Of a stretch of 64,000 bases of DNA, positions 8,687 to 17,577 are shown one piece after another. Under the pieces are notes generated by a model. The model was not told the DNA's origin and ran no database searches. It saw nothing but the letters and a program-made list of their open reading frames with translations. The DNA comes from Zipacnadum sp036504235. Lineage in GTDB: Bacteria; Armatimonadota; Zipacnadia; Zipacnadales; Zipacnadaceae. The translations under genes and the position numbers were made by a program. The DNA lies in the NCBI GenBank assembly GCA_036504235.1, contig DASXVN010000046.1, positions 124,001 to 188,000 on the forward strand, in the 5' to 3' direction. Numbering within the stretch: the stretch's first letter is position 1; each line of letters opens with the position of its first letter.

Positions 8687-8935
8687 TCAGGCCCGCCTGC
8701 GGAAGGCCCGGACCAGAGCGAGCAGGATGACCGCGCCGACCACCGCCACGAACAGACTCCAGAGGTTGAGCCCGGTGACGGGCGCACCGCCGAGCAGTGA
8801 GAACACGAACCCGCCGATCAACGCGCCGACGATGCCGATGACTACGCTCATGAGACAACCTTCGCGCTCGCCGGTGAGAGCGGAAGCGATCCACCCCGCC
8901 CCGCCGCCCAGGATGATCCAGCCCAAGATGCCCAT
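8687..8935 (-). CDS. GlsB/YeaQ/YmgE family small membrane protein
   Basis: 82 residues, preceded by GGAGAGGAG. It begins MGILGWIILGGGAGWIASAL and has three hydrophobic segments separated by Gly-rich turns, ending in a basic tail (RAFRRRA). This is the pattern of the transglycosylase-associated / GlsB-YeaQ-YmgE family, small inner-membrane proteins linked to general stress. Family members are normally about 80-90 residues, so this is full length. It lies upstream of the collagen-like lipoprotein gene on the same strand with a 138-base gap. The molecular function of the family is unknown. Confidence 0.85.
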   Translation of the reverse strand: MGILGWIILGGGAGWIASALTGEREGCLMSVVIGIVGALIGGFVFSLLGGAPVTGLNLWSLFVAVVGAVILLALVRAFRRRA

Positions 8936-9292
8936 TTGCCCTCATCTCCTCTCCAAAGTGTGGAAACCGTCGTCTGGTTCGAATAGTCACTGCGCCCCCA
9001 TAGCGAGGGCCCCCCCCCGGCCCCGCCCGCAAGGCCCTCAAGGGAGGTCTTCTTCCATGATCTGGTTTCCCTAAGTGTGTAGTGTGTTTACCTCGTGGCC
9101 GCGTTCAGTTTGGTGTCCAACCAGGTTGCGCCCCAGATCGTTTCTGCGGCGTTGTTTGACCCGCAGATAAGGTGTAGACGGTTCCGGTGGCGAACTCCCT
9201 AGCAGCTAGCTGATCGTTCAGCGCAGGAGTGTAGATCGCCCTTGGTTAGGGGCAATTTCGGTGAATCCACCGCCCAGGAGGCAGTAACCGCT
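8936..9292. other. 357-base intergenic region between divergent genes
   Basis: This gap separates the minus-strand GlsB-like gene from the plus-strand GH42-like gene and should hold both promoters. I found no convincing -35/-10 pair on either strand. The only clear element is AGGAGG at 9276-9281, 11 bases before the ATG at 9293. Confidence 0.6.
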
Positions 9293-12200
9293 ATGCAAAG
9301 CAAAGTGACGCGGATGGGGATTGTGGTCCTTTTTTGTATGTTGCTGGGGGGAGTGGTTCCGCTGGCGCACGCGCAAGGGCTGCGCGCGCTGCCTACCGTT
9401 CCCGGCCTCGGCGCCGACGTCTCGCAGGTCTTTCCGCCGGTCACCTTGCGCGGCTATGGACGAGTGGAGGGCACCGTCTGGCGCTACCCCGGAACCGCCG
9501 CGGGCGCGTCGATCCTGCAGATGCGCTGTGCCGACGAGGCCCAGGCCCGCCTGACGCTGGCCAAGTACCTGTCCGACCTGGAGGCGCTCCCCGGCGTCAC
9601 TCGTGACCGTCTGGACACACCGCTGGGCCCGCTCTCCGCCCGCTTGCTCACCGGCCAGGGGGCGCTTACGGCGTTCCGCGCCGGGCGGGAGGTCTTCATC
9701 CTCGCCGCCGGGAGCTCCGCCGATCTGGTCACGCTGTACACCCGGGGCCTCGCGGGGGACCGCGCCGGCCTGGTCTTCCGCTCGGAGGTCGAGGTCCCCA
9801 TGTATCTCGACCGGTGGGACCGGTTTGGCTTCCGCTTCTACTACTACCCCTGGACCGCCCCCAAGGGCCAGACTTTCAAGACCTACGATCCCTACCAGGA
9901 GTTTGAGTACGCGGCCGCGCACAACCGGGCGGGATTCCTCTTCTGGGATCCGCCGCTGGCGGTGGATACCGCCGAGGGGATGATGAACTACCGCTGGAAC
10001 GACTGGGGCATGAACGAGGCGCGGGCGCTGAAGCTGCCGGTCGGCTGGCAGTTGTCCTACGGCCCCACCACCTGGTTGGCCAATCGCTACCGGGAGGAGA
10101 CCGCCCAGAAGATGCCGCAGTACGTGGGCGACCGCTACGGCCCGGCGAACGACTTCGACGGGGGGCAGGGCGCTATCTCCTGGAACTCGGAGACCGCCAA
10201 GCTAGTCCAGTTGAGCCAGATGCAGCAGTCAGTTCGCGACATGAACGGCTACGAGAATCTGACCAGTTGGCTGGAGCCCAACTCCGAACTGCAGCATGGA
10301 GCGCAGGACATTCTGATCGAGTACGGTCCGGTGGCGGACAAGACCTTCCGCACCTTCCTGCGCGAGAAGTATGGCTCTCTGGAAGCAGTCAGCCGGCGGT
10401 GGACCGGGGCGCCCGGCACGCTCAAGTCCTGGGAGGAGGTCCGGGTCCCCGAGTTGGCTGCCTTTGCGGGCTGGAGCGGGGACGCGCTGGACCTGGCCGG
10501 GACCTGGCGCGTGGGCGCCGTGACGGTTCCCGCGGGGCAGGAGAAGACCCCGCCGCCGCCCCCCGCCGAGTGGCGGGCCGAGAGTTTTGACGATTCGGCC
10601 TGGCCTACGATCGTCGCCCCCGGGCATGATCGCACCATGTTCATCCCCAAGCAGCCCGCGCTGTACCGGCGGACCTTCACGGTCCCGGCCGCCTGGCGGC
10701 AGGCGCACCAGAAAGCGTGGGTCTACCTCTGGGACCTGAATACTCTGTATGGCCAGAAGGTCCCGGCTTACCTCAACGGTCAGCCGGTAGGGGAGAGCCT
10801 CATCGTGCATCCCTCCCCGCACTGGGCGGCCTATGAGGTCAGCGGGGCCCTGCGCGCGGGCGACAATGTCCTGGCGGTCTACCTCCCCCAGGGCTACCTG
10901 GCCTACCGGGTCTACCTCTCCGCTACGCCTCCGCTGCAGTACCCGAATCTCGGGCTGCAACTCAACGCGCGCTGGGCCGACTTCTCCGGTTGGAACACGT
11001 GGTCGCGAGTCCGCGTGCTGGACCGCAGCATGCAGATGATCCGGCAGGTGGACCCCAACCGCGGCCTCAGCATGGCCGCGCCCGACGGCTTTGCCGGCGA
11101 CGTCAAGGTGCTCAGCGAGAAGTACGGCGGCGAGTTCCACAATACCGGCTACATGGGCGGCTTCTGGGCGGAGTACCTCCCCATGCTCATGCGCGGCGCG
11201 GGCCTCCCCATGTCGCTGGAGCCGGGCGGTCCCGCCTCTGATCTGCAGGGCTTCAAGACCCAGATGGGCCTGTACGCTACCGAGGGCATCCAGGGGATTG
11301 ACTACTTCATCCACGTGGGCGACATCCTGTGGAACGACGAGATCCGGAAGCATTTCGAGGAGCACCAGAACGAGATCCGGCTGATTGGGAAGTACTACGT
11401 GCCCCAGGCCGAAGTGGCGGAGCTGTTCAGCAGCCGCATCACGTCCCTGACCGGCTTCCCCTGGGGGCGCGACCCGAACAATGACCTGCAAAGCGGCTAC
11501 TGGCGCTGGAATATGGGGGAGTACCTGCGCAACGATTTCCAGCGCGACGGCCTGGTCGAGTCGGACTTCTTCAGCGGCAACGCCAACCGCTACCGGGTGG
11601 TTCTCGACACAAACACCTCGGTGATGGAAGACAGCCTCGTGGATCAGATCGAGAAGTATGTGCGCGCCGGGGGCGTGTTCGTCACCTACGTGCAGACCGG
11701 GCGGCACACCCCGGAGGGCAAGGACGCGTGGCCCATCAGCCGCCTCACCGGCTACCAGGTAGTCGGCATAGATCAGCACAATCCGGATGGCACCGTGGTC
11801 AAGACGCGGAACTTCACTGTAGAGCCGGGGCAGACCATGTTCCGGGCGGAGGATTGGACCAAGACCATCGGCGCCAATGGCCTGTCGCTGCAGAAGGTCG
11901 CGCCGGAGTGCCGGGACCTGCTGCGCTGGGCCGACGGCTCGGTGGCCGCGGGGCTGCGACCGCTGGGCAAGGGTTATGTGCTCTGCCTGGGCGTCAAGTT
12001 CGCCCATGACCGCATCTGGAGTGGCAATCCCGAGGCGACCAAGCAGATGTTTACGCAGATTCTCGACTACTTCCAGGTGGCCCACGTGCCGGCGGTACTC
12101 AACGGGGTGACCAACGAGCCCTATGTGGAGGCTACCCACAACGAGATTCGGCCCACCGTGTCGCACGCCGGCAAGATCAACTTTCGGCATTTCGTGAGTA

Positions 12201-13303
12201 ACAGTGGCCTGTACAATGTCTGGGTGATGTGGAATCCGCAGCCGGAGCCGGCGACCGTGGAGCTGGTCTTCGGGGATTCCGTCAAGCCGGACACCTGCGT
12301 GGAGGTGCGCACCATGCAGCCGGTGGCCCTGTCCACTGAGGGCGGCCGCACGGCGCTGAAGAACTTGGCGCTGGAGCCGCTGGAGACGCGCATCTTCCTC
12401 ACCCCGCGCCACGCCGTCGCGGAGGCCCCCGCCGCCTGGTTCACTCTGCAGCGCGGCTGGTGGCAAGGCGCTACCAAGCCCACCTTGCCGCCCCTCCCGC
12501 CCTTCCAGGCGCGCTTCGCCTTGGACTTGAGCGACGACTGGGCCTTCCAGCCGATCACGGACGAGGCGCAGGCCGCCGCGCTGACCGCGCCGCGCGTGGA
12601 TACCACCGGCTGGGAGCGCATGCGCCTGGGCATCTGGACCTTCCCCGACCATCGCGACGTCAAGCACGCCGTGCTCCGCAAGAGCTTCACCGTTCCCGCC
12701 GCCTGGGACCGGGGTCCGGTCGCCTTGTGGCTGCAGTGCTGGCTGTCGGATACCTTCGTGGACGAGGGGCGGGTCTGGCTCGACGGCAAGCTCCTGCGCG
12801 ACTTCAACAAAGCCGGCCTCAGCGGCGATCCCGCCGAGGGGGTGCTCACTGCGGGCAGCACCCACGAGCTAGTCGTCGAGGTGCGCAGCCAAAGCACCCT
12901 GAGCGGTTCGCGGGGCAGCACCTGGCTGGCCTATCGGCCGACGCCGCAGGCTACCCAGGACTTGGCCGGGGAGTGGCTGGCCTCGCGGGATGCCCTGGTC
13001 TACGACCGCAAGCTAACGCTGCCGGGAACCTGGGACGCAAAGTGCGCTCGGCGCACCGTGGTGATTGATCCGGCCCAGGCCGGCCGCAATGTTATGATGC
13101 ATACCGAGGGGCGCACGCTTGGGGTCATGATCAACGGCAAGTGGATCCGCCGCTTCCACCATCTCATCGGTAACCGGCTGGACCTGAACATCACGCCCTG
13201 GGTGAAGTTCGGTGAGCCCAACGAGATCGAGTTGGTGGGGGACGGCAAGTACCCGCTGACCCAGGTGAGCCTGGACTTCTTCGACAAGCAACTCTATCCC
13301 TAG
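9293..13303 (+). CDS. Giant secreted GH42-like glycosidase, paralogue A
   Basis: 1336 residues. The ATG at 9293 follows AGGAGG and starts a signal peptide (about 1-28, ending PLAHAQG). Predicted order: a small domain shared only with the two paralogues (about 40-165); a TIM-barrel start; W-L-E328-P-N-S-E332 followed by FRTFLREKYGSLEAVSRRW, the sequence that follows the acid/base in GH42-type beta-galactosidases; an inserted sugar-binding sandwich of GH2 type (about 400-545, LDLAGTWRVG ... LYRRTFTVPAAW); the barrel end with candidate nucleophile E643 in SLEPGG; a glutamine-amidotransferase-like domain as in GH42 trimerisation domains (about 755-880, VRAGGVFVTY); and two C-terminal sandwiches (about 1075-1336). 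Probably a beta-galactosidase-type enzyme acting outside the cytoplasm. Catalytic assignments are inference. Confidence 0.75.
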   Translation: MQSKVTRMGIVVLFCMLLGGVVPLAHAQGLRALPTVPGLGADVSQVFPPVTLRGYGRVEGTVWRYPGTAAGASILQMRCADEAQARLTLAKYLSDLEALPGVTRDRLDTPLGPLSARLLTGQGALTAFRAGREVFILAAGSSADLVTLYTRGLAGDRAGLVFRSEVEVPMYLDRWDRFGFRFYYYPWTAPKGQTFKTYDPYQEFEYAAAHNRAGFLFWDPPLAVDTAEGMMNYRWNDWGMNEARALKLPVGWQLSYGPTTWLANRYREETAQKMPQYVGDRYGPANDFDGGQGAISWNSETAKLVQLSQMQQSVRDMNGYENLTSWLEPNSELQHGAQDILIEYGPVADKTFRTFLREKYGSLEAVSRRWTGAPGTLKSWEEVRVPELAAFAGWSGDALDLAGTWRVGAVTVPAGQEKTPPPPPAEWRAESFDDSAWPTIVAPGHDRTMFIPKQPALYRRTFTVPAAWRQAHQKAWVYLWDLNTLYGQKVPAYLNGQPVGESLIVHPSPHWAAYEVSGALRAGDNVLAVYLPQGYLAYRVYLSATPPLQYPNLGLQLNARWADFSGWNTWSRVRVLDRSMQMIRQVDPNRGLSMAAPDGFAGDVKVLSEKYGGEFHNTGYMGGFWAEYLPMLMRGAGLPMSLEPGGPASDLQGFKTQMGLYATEGIQGIDYFIHVGDILWNDEIRKHFEEHQNEIRLIGKYYVPQAEVAELFSSRITSLTGFPWGRDPNNDLQSGYWRWNMGEYLRNDFQRDGLVESDFFSGNANRYRVVLDTNTSVMEDSLVDQIEKYVRAGGVFVTYVQTGRHTPEGKDAWPISRLTGYQVVGIDQHNPDGTVVKTRNFTVEPGQTMFRAEDWTKTIGANGLSLQKVAPECRDLLRWADGSVAAGLRPLGKGYVLCLGVKFAHDRIWSGNPEATKQMFTQILDYFQVAHVPAVLNGVTNEPYVEATHNEIRPTVSHAGKINFRHFVSNSGLYNVWVMWNPQPEPATVELVFGDSVKPDTCVEVRTMQPVALSTEGGRTALKNLALEPLETRIFLTPRHAVAEAPAAWFTLQRGWWQGATKPTLPPLPPFQARFALDLSDDWAFQPITDEAQAAALTAPRVDTTGWERMRLGIWTFPDHRDVKHAVLRKSFTVPAAWDRGPVALWLQCWLSDTFVDEGRVWLDGKLLRDFNKAGLSGDPAEGVLTAGSTHELVVEVRSQSTLSGSRGSTWLAYRPTPQATQDLAGEWLASRDALVYDRKLTLPGTWDAKCARRTVVIDPAQAGRNVMMHTEGRTLGVMINGKWIRRFHHLIGNRLDLNITPWVKFGEPNEIELVGDGKYPLTQVSLDFFDKQLYP

Positions 13304-13368
13304 GCGGGGGCCAGGGGGCCAGCGGAATGACCGAAGCCGCGCGAACGCCTGCAGTAAGGAGATCGACG

Positions 13369-15564
13369 ATGAAATACCTGATTGCGGGATGCGCTCTCGT
13401 GTTCCTAAGTACGGTCGCCGCCCTGGCCGCCCCGCTCCTGCGGCCCAATGACCGGCTGGCGGTCTGTGGGGACGCGATGACGGGGGACGGTGGGTACAGC
13501 ATCTACCTCGAAGACTACTTGCTGATGTGTCAGCCGGTCGAGGGGCTGGAGGTGGCCCAGTTTGGCTGGGGCGGGCAGACGGCGGGGGACTTTCTCGCGC
13601 GTCTGGAAACGGACCTGCTGCCCTATAAGCCCACCGTGGTGCTGACCTGTTTCGGCATGAACGACGGCGCGTACCGAGCCCTCGAGACCGCGACGGCGGA
13701 GCGCTACCGCACCGCGCAGACCGAGCTGGTCCAGGCGCTGAAGCAGCGCGGCGTGCGCACCATCGTGATCGGCTCGCCGAAGTGCGTAGACTCGTTCTAC
13801 TACCACAAGGACCCCGCGCAAGCCGCCGTCTACAACAAGACGCTGGGCGCGCTGGCCGCCATTGCCCAGGAGGTCGCGCAGCAGCAAGGCGTGGGGTACG
13901 CCGACGTCTTTGGCGCCACCCTGGCCGCCATGACCAGGGTCAAGGCGAAATACGGCGAGGATTACGCCTTCGACGGGGAGAGTGGCAACCAGCCGAGTGA
14001 CGGCTGCAAGCTGACTATGGCCTACGCGTTCCTGAAGGCGCTGGGGTACACCGAACCCCTGGGCACCCTCACCGTGGACTTCGCCGCCGGTACCGCCACC
14101 GGCAGCCCGGGCCAGAAGATCGTCTCCTTCCAGGACCGGAAGCTGACGATCGAAAGCCTGAACCATCCCTTCCATTTCCCCGGCTATCCCTCGGGCCAAA
14201 CGGACGACGACCCCCTGCTGCGCTGCATGCCTTTCAACGACGAGGTAAACCGCTATGTCCTGGTCGTGAAGAATCTCCCCACGGCGCAGACGAAGCTGTA
14301 CTGGGGGGGAGACGAACAGTACGACTTTTCTTCCGCCGAACTCGCGAAGGGCGTCAATCTGACCGGGTTCATGCTGGGCCGGGTCTTCGGCGGTCCCGGC
14401 GAGGGAGTAGATAACGCCGTGCGCAACCAGCAGCAACAGGAACGGATCGCGGGTTCGGCGCTCCTCCGGGGTGCGCCGGATCCCGAGGCGGAGACCAAAC
14501 GCGCCGCCGCGCTGCAAGTCGCGAGGTCCCGGGTCCTGCCGATTCAGCACGCGATGACCTTTCAACCGCTGGCCCCACCCTACCCGCAGCCGCGCGGCCC
14601 CATCCCCGTCATCGTAGATACCGATATGAATAGTGACGTGGACGACGTAGGCGCCGTTGCGCTGCTCAACACCTTCATGAATCAAGGGCAAGCCACGCTG
14701 CTAGCCTGCGTGGCCAACACCCACGACGAGAGCCGCTCCACCGGGCCGACCCTCCAGGCGATCAATACGTACTATGGGCATCCCGCGATTCCGATTGGGA
14801 CCTATCACGGGGAGGCGGGGCCCGCGACGCCGATGGCCTCCATATTGCCGCCCGCGCCGGAGGGGGCCTATCACGGCCCCGCCCGGGTGTCCGGCAGTCA
14901 TTACACCCTCAAGGTGCGCCAGCGGTTCGCCCCGGACTTCCCGGATGACGACCACCTGCCGGCGGGTGTGGATGTCTACCGCCGGGCGCTCGCCTCGGCG
15001 GCCGACGGCTCGGTCGTGATCGTGAGCATCGGCTTGCTCGAGAACCTGCAGGACCTGGTGCAATCCCAGCCGGATGCGATCAGCAAACTGAGCGGGCTGG
15101 AGTTGGTGCGCAAGAAGGTGCGGCAACTGGTCGTGATGGCCAACACGGTGCCTCAGGATGCCTACGTGGTGAGCAAATGGCCGACGAAGATCGTGTGGAC
15201 CACCTTCATCGGCACGACGCTGTCTACCGGCCGATCGCTGATCAGTACGCCGGAGAATAACCCGGTGCGCGTCGCCTACGCTCTGTTCGGCGACGAAAAG
15301 CACAACGCGCTCCTGGATGGCCGCCAGAGCTGGGACCTCACCGCAGCTTGGCTGGCCGTGCGGGGCCCCGGCGAGCTCTGGGACGTCATCTCGGGAACCT
15401 GGCGAGTTGACCCCCCCGGCGGCTATGGCACCTGGATCGAGAGCCTCGATACAAGTCAGCTTCTGGCGATCACCAAAATGCCGAATGCGGAAGTAGTGAA
15501 GCGCCTCGAGGCCGAGTTGTCCCGCCCGCCGCAACCCGACGCAGCCACGGGCGGCTCGGGGTAG
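13369..15564 (+). CDS. Secreted SGNH-like / nucleoside-hydrolase-like fusion protein
   Basis: 731 residues. The ATG at 13369 follows TAAGGAG and encodes a signal peptide (about 1-21). Residues 25-230 resemble SGNH/GDSL hydrolases: block I reads CGDAMT where GDSxT is expected, and block III GMND is intact at 96-99, but the usual C-terminal Asp-x-x-His is not found. The catalytic Ser is Ala36 and the domain is probably inactive. From about residue 410 it resembles the inosine-uridine nucleoside hydrolase family: D417-T-D419-M-N-S-D423-V-D-D supplies the calcium-binding Asp cluster, followed by NTHDESRSTGP and SIGLLENLQDLVQS. The true substrate could be another N- or O-riboside. It starts 65 bases after the GH42-like gene. 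Confidence 0.75.
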   Translation: MKYLIAGCALVFLSTVAALAAPLLRPNDRLAVCGDAMTGDGGYSIYLEDYLLMCQPVEGLEVAQFGWGGQTAGDFLARLETDLLPYKPTVVLTCFGMNDGAYRALETATAERYRTAQTELVQALKQRGVRTIVIGSPKCVDSFYYHKDPAQAAVYNKTLGALAAIAQEVAQQQGVGYADVFGATLAAMTRVKAKYGEDYAFDGESGNQPSDGCKLTMAYAFLKALGYTEPLGTLTVDFAAGTATGSPGQKIVSFQDRKLTIESLNHPFHFPGYPSGQTDDDPLLRCMPFNDEVNRYVLVVKNLPTAQTKLYWGGDEQYDFSSAELAKGVNLTGFMLGRVFGGPGEGVDNAVRNQQQQERIAGSALLRGAPDPEAETKRAAALQVARSRVLPIQHAMTFQPLAPPYPQPRGPIPVIVDTDMNSDVDDVGAVALLNTFMNQGQATLLACVANTHDESRSTGPTLQAINTYYGHPAIPIGTYHGEAGPATPMASILPPAPEGAYHGPARVSGSHYTLKVRQRFAPDFPDDDHLPAGVDVYRRALASAADGSVVIVSIGLLENLQDLVQSQPDAISKLSGLELVRKKVRQLVVMANTVPQDAYVVSKWPTKIVWTTFIGTTLSTGRSLISTPENNPVRVAYALFGDEKHNALLDGRQSWDLTAAWLAVRGPGELWDVISGTWRVDPPGGYGTWIESLDTSQLLAITKMPNAEVVKRLEAELSRPPQPDAATGGSG

Positions 15565-15603
15565 GCGGGCGAGGGGAATCTCAGCGCGACAGGCGAGGTG
15601 CGC

Positions 15604-17502
15604 ATGAATCGAGACCCGCGTTGGGCCCGAAGGTACCTCGAAACCGCTCGAAAGATGGGTCGCCACGACGCAGACATTGCGGCGCGGCTGAGGGAGGAAG
15701 GCTGGACCGAGGCCGAGGCGCAGGCTTTCCTGCAACCGCTGCCGCCGGCCCCGCCGCCGCCCGGCGCGGTCGCCCGGACGGTCCTGTGGCTGCTGTTCGT
15801 GCTTGCCCTGTTCTGGCTGCTGGTGGTGCAGTCCGTGGTCATGTCAGGGCCTAACATACTTCGGTATCTGGGTTTGACGGCGCTGTTCACTGGGCTGACG
15901 GCGGTGGCCCTCCGCTGGCGAGGGGGGGCGCTGGTCGCGGCTTTGGCGGTCCTGGGCGGATTGGTGCTCTCGGGTCTGCCCCTCGCCTGGGGCAACGGCC
16001 ATTTCCACGACGTGCGCGAGCTATACCGGCACCCACTGGTGTGGATGGCGGTCGGGGGGGCTCCGCTGCTGGTGATCGTGGCTTGCCTGGTCGGTTCCTA
16101 CCGCTGGGGCGGGCGAGGGGCCAGGCGGGCGCTGGCGGTGGCCTTGCTGGCAGTAGCCGTGATCACGGTCGCCGTGATCTTCCCGGTGTTCCATCGCGCC
16201 CGGGCCAAGGCCGGCAGCCCTAACTGCCTCTCCAACGTGAAGCAGTTGACGCTGGCCCTGATGATGTACGCCGGCGACAACGACGACCATCTGCCGCCCG
16301 CGCCGGATTGGCCGCAGCGCCTGCTGCCGTACACCAAGAACACTCAGCTCTTCGTCTGCCCGAATGACACCCACCCGCGGAAGTACCCGCAGCCGCCCGA
16401 GGCGCAGAGCTACACCCTGAGTTTGGCGGCGAATGAACTGGGGCTGAAGGGCGTCACGGACCAGGGCGCGCTGGGTGTTATCTTTGACGGGACCGCCCTC
16501 CATGGCCTGGCGGAAACGGGGGCCTTTCGCCACAACGGGGGCGCCAACGTAGGCTACGCGGACGGGCACGCGAAGTGGATCGCGCAGCGCCAGTTCACGA
16601 ATGCGCTGCTGTGGCCGCCGGGGCTGACCGTGGCCCCGCTGCGTGCGCCCGAGGACCTGCCGCCGATCGCCACCACCGCGCCGGAGGGGAAGCCGCTGTC
16701 CCCGGCGGAGTCCGTCCGCCGCATGCTCAAGCCGGAGCAGGTCCAGGCCCTGCAGCGCGTGGCGAACGCGCCCGCGGCCAACGCTCCGACCGAGGCGGTG
16801 GCTCATCTGAAGCTCACCGCGCCCGCCGAGATCTGGACTGGCGACACCTACACGCTGTCGGCCGCGGGCAGCTATGAGCTGCCGCCGGCCCTCGCGCAGG
16901 AGGTCTTGGAGGGCCGCTGGCTGGTATCCGAGCGTTATCATCAGGGGCAGGTGTTTGGCGCTCCCGTCTCGGGCGATTACCAGCATTACACCCTCCAAGC
17001 CCGCCCCTGGGATCGCGGCGGTCCGCAAGTCACGAACACTTTCATCTACGAGGCTACCCTCGCGCCGGTGCTGGGGGGCGCGCATGCTCCCCGGACTCGG
17101 TACCTCCGGGCGGAAGCGACGGCTACCTCGCGGTACCGGCAGTTTAGGGTGCGTCTGCGGGAGCCGACCGACGGGCCTCGTTTCCGGACGCGGGCGGGAG
17201 TCGCCGTACCCTTCCTGGCCGCGTACCGTCTGGATACAGAGGGTCTCCAGCCGCCGCCCGCGGTGCAGTGGTCCTGGCGCTTTGGCGACGGGGGCACGGC
17301 GGAGGGCCGCTCGGTAAGCCATGTCTTCTCGCGGCCGGGGAGCTACTGGGTGGTCGGTGCGGCCCTCTGCGGCCCGCGTCGCCTGGAGGTCTGGTTGCCG
17401 GTGAGCGTGGACCCCTGGTACGGACTGTGGCCGCACTATCCCGACGCGAAGCCGGGCCCCCAGTGGTCCCCTGGCTACCAGATGGCAGCGCCCGGCAACT
17501 AG
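15604..17502 (+). CDS. Multi-spanning membrane protein with internal pseudopilin-like region and PKD domain
   Basis: 632 residues. The ATG at 15604 follows GGCGAGG; a GTG two codons earlier is an alternative. The first 45 residues are a charged helix. Four or five transmembrane segments follow (about 55-205). The last leads into IFPVFHRARAKAG...CLSNVKQLTLALMMY, the post-helix signature of DUF1559-type pseudopilins, and later HNGGANVGYADGHAKWI, their H-X9-DG motif. The usual prepilin-peptidase site at the N-terminus is absent. Residues about 540-610 look like a PKD domain (WSWRFGDGG, VSHVFSRPGSYWV). It may be an anchored surface assembly or sugar-binding protein; the function is unknown. Confidence 0.7.
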   Translation: MNRDPRWARRYLETARKMGRHDADIAARLREEGWTEAEAQAFLQPLPPAPPPPGAVARTVLWLLFVLALFWLLVVQSVVMSGPNILRYLGLTALFTGLTAVALRWRGGALVAALAVLGGLVLSGLPLAWGNGHFHDVRELYRHPLVWMAVGGAPLLVIVACLVGSYRWGGRGARRALAVALLAVAVITVAVIFPVFHRARAKAGSPNCLSNVKQLTLALMMYAGDNDDHLPPAPDWPQRLLPYTKNTQLFVCPNDTHPRKYPQPPEAQSYTLSLAANELGLKGVTDQGALGVIFDGTALHGLAETGAFRHNGGANVGYADGHAKWIAQRQFTNALLWPPGLTVAPLRAPEDLPPIATTAPEGKPLSPAESVRRMLKPEQVQALQRVANAPAANAPTEAVAHLKLTAPAEIWTGDTYTLSAAGSYELPPALAQEVLEGRWLVSERYHQGQVFGAPVSGDYQHYTLQARPWDRGGPQVTNTFIYEATLAPVLGGAHAPRTRYLRAEATATSRYRQFRVRLREPTDGPRFRTRAGVAVPFLAAYRLDTEGLQPPPAVQWSWRFGDGGTAEGRSVSHVFSRPGSYWVVGAALCGPRRLEVWLPVSVDPWYGLWPHYPDAKPGPQWSPGYQMAAPGN

Positions 17503-17577
17503 CCGGGCTAGAGCAACCGCCAGGTCGGGCGGGGCGACAGAAAGGAGTTCGGGTCCCGGACGGAGTACCTCCCTGGC

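Noticed and set aside
8253..9074. 273-codon plus-strand frame over the small minus-strand genes
   Set aside because: Low-complexity sequence mirroring the collagen-like gene and running through the GlsB-like gene; both minus-strand genes have RBSs and signal or membrane motifs.
10229..12865. 878-codon open frame on the minus strand
   Set aside because: Antisense to GH42-like paralogue A. The plus-strand frame is supported by an RBS, a signal peptide and two paralogues.
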